Positions 55,386 through 64,000 of a DNA stretch of 64,000 nucleotides are shown piece after piece. A program made the translations under genes and the position numbers. Origin of the DNA: Oxyruncus cristatus. Taxonomy: Eukaryota; Chordata; Aves; Passeriformes; Cotingidae. The stretch spans positions 223,396-287,395 of the forward strand of contig VXAY01007403.1 of assembly GCA_013399855.1 (NCBI GenBank), written 5' to 3'. Position 1 is the stretch's first letter. Every line of letters starts with the position of its first letter. The notes beneath the pieces were generated by a model. It did no database searches. It had not been told where the DNA came from and saw only the letters and a list, made by a program, of their open reading frames with translations.

Positions 55386-58292
55386 AGTATCCATGAACTT
55401 ACTGTAAAACTAATGCTGGAATTATACAATCAATGAACTAATGTCCTTTTCAGCAAAGTTTATCACTGTCATACACAAGAAACTCTTTTTCTTTTATCTA
55501 CCCTTTTTTCTCTGATGCTGTATTCAATCTGACACTGCTTAAGTCCTAACACTGATAGTATGCACCTTACTTCAAACAGATATAGGGGATTCCAAAGAGT
55601 AGGCAATAACAGACTTTCTTCACTGGTAGAAAACAGGTTTGATGGTGAGAAATTTCTTCCTTCTCTGGTTTTGATCTGCTTAGTGTGACTTGCATATTTG
55701 CTAATGCAGGCTACATACTTGCTCTTTCTTCTATGATGCCCTACACAGATTTGTTAAATATTTATCATATAAATATATGGTATTGATGAAGAAAACTTAA
55801 CCCCCAAGATACTAAATCATTACCTAACCATTAAGCAGTTATTATGACTTCTTAGACAACCTAAACTTAGCTCAGGCCAAGACAAGTCTAAACAATCCTT
55901 CAGGCTTCAATGGTGGCAAAAATCTGTATCTTTTATTAGTTGTAGAGATGATATACTTCTTGGGCTACAGGACTTTGATTTCAAATATTAATTAGTCCTT
56001 TAATATGCCCTTTTCTGTTCATCAGCAAACATTATGGGAAAAATTAAATACAGTACTAGGTAGCCCACATCCACAGAGCATTGCTCTGAGAATTTTGTGG
56101 GTTACTTTTTCATACAGATAGTGCAGAAGACTAAGGGATCTTTGAAGTAGCCTTGTTTATAGCACTATTTGAGTTGATTTGGTGAATTAATGCCATACGA
56201 AGTACTTTGAACTGAAAGTTTGTTTTACCAAACTTGACCTTCCCCTCAACTCTCCTTGAATTTGCAGGTTTCTGGTAGCAGATACCTGTGTGAACTAAAT
56301 CTGAAACTTTTGTCATAGTCTTACAGTGATAGGATCATATTTTTAGATATGCAAATACAAATGAAATTTTTACTCACCAGACAGAATGATTTATCCATCC
56401 CATCTTATCTACCATGTCTTTTAATCTGTGGAATACAGTCAGAAATTAATCATTAGGGATAATAGTCTATCTTATTCTATGCACAGAAAATTTATTGGAG
56501 AAGATAGAAGTTTTGTGCTAGCTCTCAGGGAATAGTCCTTTAGAACTTAATTACACTTTATTTTCCATCTCTTCCTTTTACCATTACAGTTTCAGTGCTA
56601 TGATTGCAATTACTTCTTTTTACTCTTGACAAATTATAGACCGTATGAAATTTAATCGGCAGATCACACACAAAAAAATCCTATATCACTTGAAGTAAAA
56701 CTTCTTCTCCTACAATTAAATATAATTACATTCTCATGATTGACCTCAAAATTTAACTCAGTCACAGAATAAAGCTGTCCTAAGAATAGGAGGAAGTCAA
56801 GAATAAACAGTTTTGTGTTTTTAAAACCTCTACATTTACTTTTTTAATAATCTCTGAATTTTGGACCTCAGCATTTCCTGCTTTGTAAGTTACATAATAA
56901 TGAGTAAATAATTTTTTCCATATTTTTATTTAACTGAATAACTAACAGTGCTAATTTCTCTTATGAGTTACAAAATAATGTCAATTCAAAGTCTTATCCA
57001 GGAATATCTCCTATGCTGTGCTGTGAGGTTCCTTTGGGAAAATTTTACGTTTGCTTTTTTAAAAATATGAATGTAAAGCGAACATATAGTGATAAGCATT
57101 TGTTTTAACTCATTCACAGCCTTTTATACATCTCCCATTTCAAAGCATTTCATAGATGAGGAATCTCCATATTGCAGCTGGGGACGTGTGTAAGTTCACT
57201 CTACCATCAATAAGACGTGAAGCCAGAATATGGATTTTCAGAGTCTCTGTACATACTCAACTATCCTTTTAATCTTTAGGATTGGAAAACATAACTGGCA
57301 GAGGTCTTAAGAAAATATATTATTAATTTAATTATTGTTTGGCAGTAAGCTAACATATCAAGAATTTGTATTCAACGAACACAAAGGTCAAAGTTCGAGC
57401 TGAAAGCTAAACGTTTGGGAAAAAGCTGAGCAGAGTGCTGTAAAGATAGAGTAGATATTTAGGACTTTATTTATCAATACAAGACATAAGCTATTTGGCT
57501 TAAAATGATATATCAGTTACGCAAAGCATAAAGACTGCTGCATGTCAGATATTACGTCCACAGGGACCAATATAAAATCTCTGACAATGACCCCTGAGAT
57601 CACTTCGAGAATTCTATAAAAGACAGAAATGTGACGATACTTCACTGGAAAGTGGATCATGAAAATCAAGGACATCTTCTTTTTCTACCTGGAAATGATA
57701 AGAGGTTTTTCTTCTGTTTATTTGTCCAACAGTCTTTTCAGAACTCCCTGAAATTGCCTGACATTTTTAGGGATTTTTTGTTGCTGGTGGTGGGGTTTTT
57801 TTAACATGTTACAAAATGTAAATGAAATAAGAAATGTGATTTTACAAAACCTGATGTTGTTGAAGTAGAATGTCTCTCTGTTAAAACATGCTGTGACATT
57901 TTTTGATGCTCGTTATGGGCAGCACAGTTAATACTCCTTTGTTTCCTTTAATAAACTCGTGGTAGAACAAAGCTACTGAGAGAATGACACCTAAAGTGGA
58001 GGAAAAGAAATTCACTGGTTAATAAAATTAAAAAAAATTGAATTAGTGTTCCATTAATGAACATACGAAAGTTACACTGAGGAGTTCCTGGCATCGGTGC
58101 ATGGGTTTGTGACTATAATTTCCTGTATTTTCTTCATGTAGATTTGTTGTAAGTGGTGATGTAAATCGTTTAAGTGAAAATAATGAATGCTTCAGAAAAT
58201 CTCTCCCTATATCCTTCAGTGAAATCTTCTATGTCTGTCTTGAATGAAGGCCACATAATTTCTCTTTATGGAGACAGAGGGCAAAAATTCAC
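55386..58292. other. Non-coding AT-rich stretch
   Basis: About 2.9 kb without recognised genes or repeats. Confidence 0.5.
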
Positions 58293-58585
58293 AGCATAAC
58301 AGAATAATAGAAACTCAAAGGGGTCTGAGGACGCTCTCTAGTTCAAGCCATCATGCTGAAAGTAGAGTCAGCTACAGCAGCTTGCTCAGGAACATGTTCA
58401 ATTAGGTTTTGAGTATCTCCAAGGATGAGGACTCAACATGTTCCTGGGCAACCCATTACAGTAAAATAGTATCCTCTTAATTTGAATGGACTTTCTTATG
58501 TTTCAGTTTGTGCCTGTTGTCTCCTGTCCTGTCACTGAATATCACTGAGAAGAGTCTGTCTGCATTTTCTTTACCCTCCAATCAA
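58293..58585 (-). mobile_element. Old CR1 LINE 3' end
   Basis: Reversed CR1: AACAGAATAATAGAAACTCA, GTTCAAGCCATCATG, GTTTTGAGTATCTCCAAGGA, CTGGGCAACCCATTACAGT, TGCCTGTTGTCTCCTGTCCT, TCACTGAGAAGAGTCTG. It is strongly diverged. Confidence 0.85.
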
Positions 58586-58916
58586 GTATTTACACACATT
58601 CCTCCATGCTTTCCTAGATCCCTGCCTAATCTTAAATAAAATTTAGGAACTCTGTTGCTTGGTGTATTTATAGGAATACCATATGGTTTATTTAAACGAC
58701 TCTCTCCTGTTGAGCTCAGGTAGCATTTAGAATAGTTAGCAAGTGACATGAAAAAATTATGCTGGTCACAGGATTAAATCCTATGGACTCTGCCCCTTCA
58801 TTGAAACTCTATTTATATAGTCACTATGTATTTATGTATGATTATTTATGTTTAATTGGTAAAATATTTGCTATAAGAATAATAATATATAAATATTAAA
58901 AGAAAGTGCAATTTCT
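58586..58916. other. Non-coding AT-rich stretch
   Basis: Nothing recognised. Confidence 0.5.
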
Positions 58917-58957
58917 GTGTAATGCCTCTGCCGTGTAATGCCTCTGCCATGTAACGC
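58917..58957. repeat. 16-bp tandem repeat, 2.5 copies
   Basis: GTGTAATGCCTCTGCC occurs twice exactly, followed by a partial diverged copy ATGTAACGC. Confidence 0.95.
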
Positions 58958-59199
58958 TGAAAAACCCACATTGCAGTTCAAAACAACCACATTTTTTTCA
59001 TTCATTTTCAAAGAATTCTAATATTAAATTATTTCTATTAAAACATCAGCTTTAAAGAACAGTAAAGAGAAGATGACTGACAGCTTATTAAAATCCATGG
59101 GCCTTTAAAAATTTCTATAATTAATTTCCGTGCTTGGGAAAGTTCAAGAATGCATAAAATTGACTATAGCCATTTGAAGGTGCCATTTCGAAAGCTTTC

Positions 59200-59900
59200 A
59201 TTTTCCAATACTTAGCATTTCATTTGTCTGAAGTGCAATAGACTGCTGCTGTTGACATGCATGATGGATTCATTTATTTAAATGTATTAAGTGTATTCAA
59301 GATCACTATATACATAAGCAGATTCTTACCTATCACCCTCCCTCCACTGAAGTTACTGTCTATTTGCTTTTTACGAATAAGAGCAGAAGGCACCCTAAGA
59401 GATGGCAAACAAACATGCCTGTATTTAACCATATATAATATCATTTTCTGTTTATTACAGAAAAATACAGGCAACATCTAATTGTTGTTCCTTTATGCTA
59501 AAGTAAATACACTATGTATTTTTCACACAACTGCTAATTTTTTTGACAGACCCTCCTCTGTCTGGCACAGTCTCATGAATTAAAATGTACCGCAAGGTGT
59601 GCTAGAAATGGCTGTTTACCCTGCATTACATGTCAGATAGTCACTAGCAAATATTTTTAATTTTTTTTTAAAGGGCATGTGGGGGAAGGGTTAGCCTTTC
59701 TCGTATTCACAGAAGGTAAAGTAGGCTTTAATGAGTCACAGTAAGGAATGAATCCAACAGATTACATCCTGTCAGTAATTGCCTCCCACTTAAAAATAGA
59801 AGCACCGGCTCAGAATTTTGCCACTGGCATCGTCTGCAAGATTATGTTCATGAGAGAGAGAGAGAGAGCGAAACAGAGGAGCTGAGACATAATACGTATA
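59200..59900. other. Possible conserved noncoding region
   Basis: Complex, non-repetitive sequence with intermediate GC, including GACATGCATGATGGATTCAT, CTGGCACAGTCTCATGAATT and CACCGGCTCAGAATTTTG words. It includes a GA repeat at about 59,852-59,868. No open frame of note apart from 59,257-59,481, which has no domain. This is an impression from one sequence only. Confidence 0.25.
59852..59868. repeat. (GA)n microsatellite
   Basis: About eight GA units. Confidence 0.9.
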
Positions 59901-62032
59901 TTATAGGTTAATACAAAGACCCTACATAGCCTGCAGAAGCTTTTTGAAAGGCATTAGTTTTCCGAAAGTGGTGTGATGTAGTCACAACATGAAACTGCAG
60001 TTAACAAGCATGACCCACACATTATATTGCTTGGTTCTCTGAATAGCCTCAAGGTGGTGACCAATGTATATTTCATTACACCTGTATAATAAAGGAATAA
60101 CAAAGACATGGGAACATTAAACTGGGTCTCAAATGAACAGGGTATACTCTCACTACACAGATTACAATTTTGGGCTTAGCTATAGTTATTTGAGCATGAA
60201 GGAGAAGTCCTGAGTGCATTCTAGAGGACTACATCATGATCTGCCTAAGCCAAAATAAGGTTGTATTTTTTTGAAAATAACTCTCTGACTTTTCTCAGCT
60301 ACAGTTTTTGCTGCCTCTTTTCAGCCCCATCATGAGGCCCTACAGCAAGTCAAGATCAGCTCTGATTGAAAACTAATCATGGGGGAGAAAATAAGCAACA
60401 CCAAAGATAAATGATCTGATTCATCTGATTGCAAGTGCTGACAAAAGAATGAGAAGATGAAATAGTCCCTTTCAGCAGAAGGCAGAGTTAATTTAGGTTA
60501 AGCCAATTGTAAACCACTAAGTAGCTTTTATATATCATTAAAAATCTAACAACTCTAATACCTGCTTTTCCACAGTACCCCTTTATTCCAGAAGAGATTT
60601 ATAGGTCCCTGAGAAGTTCATATAGGTTCAGGAAAGAATTCATAGATACCTGGGCTATGTTGAATAAACAATTTTCAAAGATGTCTAGGTATAAATACTG
60701 AAGAGTACACCTAAAATGAAAGGAGAAACCTAACTCTTCAACAGGAAAAGAGATAAACCCATGTCAATATTAGACATATAAACTTAGGTAGCTGTATGCC
60801 AGGAATAAAAGAAAGAAAACAAAACGGAAAGATGTGTTCCCCTATTTGTCCAGTGATATAGTGACTATGATGGTTACAGAATAAAAGCAGACAACTTTTT
60901 TAAAATCATTCTTTGTAGAGCACACATAAATTTAAGTCTCCCACATTCTAGGAAATTCCACTACACATCAGTGTTTTGTACCTACATTGTTATCAATCTT
61001 CTCTGAGGAAACTGTTTTACCTGAAACATTTATTTATAAAACTTGAATATATGCACTTGGTAAGTGCCCAATATCTATTGTTGACAACCTTGAGCACAGA
61101 GTTGTGCAGGTAGTCAGTCAATCCTCTCTCTTACTCATTCTTCTTTCCAAGCAGTGAACAGAGGTAGTAGCTCTGCTAGTACCAAGACCTAAGCAGTTTT
61201 TCCTGTGTTCGCTGACTTTGGTCCTCAGATCTGACAGGCAGATGTACTCTGCCATCTGACTCTAGACAGCAAAGAATTGCAATCAGATGAATTTCTAGTC
61301 AGGGCCAACCTCTGCATAGTCAAAACAAATCCATCAATATCCATTTTTATCTGAACAGCAAATTGGTATAATTTACATAAGCAAATGTGGTGTTCACAAC
61401 CATAATAAATTAACTATGCAAATTATTACATTATGTACACATAAACAACTTCATAAACAACCAACCTGTCATGCAAACGTTGAGATCCTTAGCTTTAATT
61501 GACCTGTCACAAGCCATTAAATTTGACACATAGACAGTAGCAAAATGTCGTGAACTGATCAGGTCAAGAATGGCACTCTTCTCATGCTACTAATTCTCAG
61601 TGGTGTCTCAAACATGGCACTATGGTCAGAAGGCAGAGTTTCTAAACCAATTTAAATCCATAAACAAGAATCTAAATGACACTGCAAACTTTTCTAAGAA
61701 ATTGTAGAAATTCTACAAGCTTGAAATTTATTTTGAGTTTCTTATATCTGCCAATAACTGGAAGTTCTATGTATTCAAAAAGTTGCAAAAATAAGGCTAT
61801 TTCATGATATTATGTGAATTTTAGGACCTGAAATATATATTTGCAATAATACTGATCTTATTTTTAAATCAGTATATCTACATTCTACAGACATTAAAAA
61901 TGGTCTCTAAATGGCTTATTTATGTTTAGTAAGTGTATTTATTTTGTCAGTATCTCATCTGTATTTCATTTATGCTTTTTTTTATCCATCTTTAATTTAT
62001 TTTATCTGTACTTCTGAGGAACATGTACATGC
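59901..62032. other. Non-coding AT-rich stretch
   Basis: About 2.1 kb without recognised genes or repeats. Confidence 0.5.
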
Positions 62033-62375
62033 ACAAGTCCACAGGACCTGATGAGGTATATCCCAAGATCTTGAGGGAACTGGTTGATGAAGCTGCTAGG
62101 CGGGTCTCCATTGCACTCAAAAAGTCATAGCAGTCAGGCAAAGTAACCAGTGACTCTAAAAGGGAAAACATCACCCCCATTTCTAAAAAGGGGAAAAAGA
62201 GGGACTACTGCTGACCAGTCAGACTCATCTCTATACCTGGTGAGAACATGGAAAAGATTCTCCCGGAAGTTATGTCAAGGAAAGTAAAGTTATGTGACAG
62301 GAAAGTAAAACAGCCAACATGGCTTCACAAAAGGCAAGTTGTGCCTGACTAATCTGATCGGATTTTAGGAAATAA
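62033..62375 (+). mobile_element. CR1 LINE fragment, N-terminal RT part
   Basis: Plus-strand translation gives KSTGPDEVYPKILRELVDEA, then IALKKS-QSGKVT, a region aligned to NITPISKKGKK, RLISIPGENMEKIL, and across a frameshift a remnant of the HGF-K-CLTN motif near 62,315-62,355. This is the start of the CR1 RT domain. Both the 5' part and the rest of RT and the 3' end are missing. Confidence 0.85.
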
Positions 62376-62458
62376 ATGTATTGGTCTCTTCGTTCAACTT
62401 CTGCAGTCATCTGTTTCTCAGTCTCTTTGAAGTACCTACAGCAAAATTTAAGACATAG
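62376..62458. other. Spacer between opposed CR1 fragments
   Basis: About 80 bp with no CR1 similarity that I can see. Confidence 0.5.
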
Positions 62459-62800
62459 AGCCATTGAGCACAACTCTCTGTCTGAGTCTCTGTGCCCGTC
62501 CAGCCAATTCCTCATCCACTGATGAGTTCACCCTTCAAATCCAGGTCTCTTCAATCTGGAAATGATGCGATGTGGGACTGTGTCAAAGGCCTTACAGAAG
62601 ACTAAGCAGATGACATCAGCCAGTGTTGTCTTGTTGACTGTTGCAGCCAATCCATCATAGAAGATCACCCTGTTGGTCAGGCACGATCTGCTCTTAGCGA
62701 AGCCATGCTGGCTGTCTTGGATAACTTGCTTGTCTTGTATATACCTTAGCATTGCTTCTATGAGGATCAGTTCCAGGATCTTCCCAGGAAGTGAAGTCAG
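62459..62800 (-). mobile_element. CR1 LINE fragment, RT part, head-to-head copy
   Basis: Minus-strand open frame with [20 protein letters not shown], then [43 protein letters not shown] and LKRPGFEG. In a second frame RNWLDGH and ELCSMAL follow. These are RT motifs between the ISIPGK region and the NWLDGR region. It overlaps in content with the plus-strand fragment 62,033-62,375 (shared PGK to CLTN part), so the two form an interrupted inverted repeat. Confidence 0.88.
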
Positions 62801-62824
62801 AACTTTTTTGTTTTGATTGGTTTT

Positions 62825-63180
62825 TTATTATTTTTTTAAAAAAACCTTTATCATTGAAGCCAGGTGAAGAATACTTTTATATAAGTAAAGGAACTCATTG
62901 AAGTCAAACTTTCCTGAAACTTTTTGTAAAAGAGCTTTCCTAGGAACTTCTTGATCTGCTGGAGTTTCACTGGCAAGGGCAGTTTGCATTTCATACTCTT
63001 CTGCCTCTCCAACATTGCATTCTATCCTTTCTTTTACCAAGAAAAGGATTCTTTCTTCCTCCAAAATTTTTTCGCCAGAGCCTGTGAGCTCAACAGCTTC
63101 AGAATGACTTGTAGGAACAACTCATGTTCCTTCTCAGTGTAAGAGTAATTTCTTCTTCCTTCCTCGAAGACACATTTGCT
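62825..63180 (-). other. Unidentified coding-like stretch, possible retropseudogene
   Basis: On the minus strand two overlapping frames look protein-like. One reads HSEAVELTGSGEKI, EEERILFLVKERIECNVGE, ALASETPADQEVPRKALL and SGKFDFNEFLYLYKS (63,100-62,830). Another just upstream reads FWRKFDDSKCVFEEGRRN and YTEKEHELFLQVILKLL (63,210-63,080). A shift from one frame to the other would give a longer run, as in a decayed retrocopy, and an A-rich stretch (AAAAAAATAATAAAAAA) lies at the 3' side. I do not recognise the protein. An unrelated pair of chance frames cannot be excluded. Confidence 0.3.
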
Positions 63181-64000
63181 GTCATCAAATTTCCTCCAGA
63201 AGCATTTATTTTTGTAGTCCTTTCATGATCTCAGTCTCTTGTATCCTTAGAATCACACATGTTTTTCACCACCCCGGTGGTCTTGATGAAAGTTACAAGA
63301 AAAAATTATTCTTCCACTGCCAATCCTACAGCCACTAATTGATAGATGCTATCATTCTCTTGAGGTTACCATTGCCTCCATCTCTGATGATATAAATGTC
63401 TTACCTGCAAATACTTTTATTTATTTAATTATAATCAAAAGTCTGTAAACAAATTTTAACTGTTTTTTTACTTTTTTTTTTCCTTACTAAAAGGAGCATT
63501 ACTGCAAACATCTAATCATTGAATAAATTTTTATCCCCTCCACTCACTTCTACAGAATATCTTGCTATAACTTAGCCCATCATTAAAATTAAGTGTCTGT
63601 ACATATGAAAGTGAATCTGTAAATCTTCTGGATTACACTGACTGAAAAATGCAAACACAAAATGAAGGTAGCCCCTAAGGATAAAACTGACATTGAAAAA
63701 TTAATGTTTTCAACTGAAATGGTATGAGGCCATTTAACATTGTACTGCACTACATGCAAAGATACAATAGGAAGGATTGTTTTATAATGTTTTATATACA
63801 AAATTAAATACCACAATTCTAATGAATAATTTGTTTGATACAATTGCCAATGCAATATTCTACTCCACAGAAGCAATTTTTGGATACAAATCATTAATCA
63901 ATCCGTGTTGTAATGAGTTGCTAACAAATAGGGAAATTTATGTTTATGCATCTTTAAAGCAAAACAAGTCTTCATTTCTCAGTATGTTTATATATATATA
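63181..64000. other. Non-coding AT-rich stretch
   Basis: No gene or repeat family recognised. A T-rich run lies near 63,470 and a short TA repeat at the window end. The 101-residue minus frame (63,589-63,894) has no domain. Confidence 0.5.

Overview
The window looks like bird nuclear DNA, most likely from a passerine. Three things point there: many CR1 LINE fragments on both strands, several avian-type endogenous retrovirus LTRs, and a SINE with a tRNA-Ile head and a CR1-like tail, a structure I recall from songbirds. Base composition is AT-rich, with microsatellites and poly-A/T runs. I found no convincing nuclear protein-coding gene, rRNA or functional tRNA. The longer open frames fall inside repeats, run antisense to them, or lie in low-complexity tracts. 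It reads as a gene desert or a very large intron. All family calls rest on recognition by eye; no alignment was run.

Layout. 0-8.5 kb: an antisense CR1 (300-985), then AT-rich DNA with a short LTR-terminus-like palindrome near 3.65 kb. 8.5-19 kb: repeat-dense. It holds one copy of an unnamed dispersed GC-richer repeat (about 8.5-9.3 kb; second copy about 16.4-17.1 kb), a sense CR1 that keeps the 5' and endonuclease part but lacks the reverse transcriptase (about 10.05-11.64 kb), an antisense LTR fragment ending at 11,983, and CR1 copies at 15.5 and 18.1-19.1 kb. 19-28 kb: mostly unique AT-rich DNA. 28.4-30 kb: an antisense CR1 whose endonuclease region is joined almost directly to its 3' end, with the RT core missing.

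30.25-32.2 kb: the most informative locus, a nuclear copy of mitochondrial DNA (NUMT). It runs partial cytb, trnT, trnP, nad6 and trnE in the standard avian order. A roughly 750-bp solo LTR interrupts the trnP pseudogene, and the two halves of trnP still pair across the insertion.

33.4-34.0 kb: another antisense LTR. 35-46 kb: short CR1 tails, a near-perfect 14-bp-stem hairpin (38,257-38,287), a sense LTR ending at 41,270, and the tRNA-Ile SINE beside a CR1 (42.56-43.64 kb). 46.5-50 kb: a nearly complete antisense LTR, a 260-bp tract that is almost purely G/T on one strand, and a sense fragment of the same LTR family. 53-55.4 kb: a GC-rich LTR-like block and a second member of the LTR family that split the NUMT. 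55-64 kb: mostly unique AT-rich DNA with an old CR1 tail, a possible conserved noncoding stretch (59.2-59.9 kb), head-to-head CR1 RT fragments (62.0-62.8 kb) and an unidentified antisense coding-like stretch (62.8-63.2 kb).

These elements do not work together as a pathway. The window is a layered record of insertions: mitochondrial DNA first, then retroviral LTRs, CR1s and a CR1-dependent SINE. Two single N characters mark unresolved bases.
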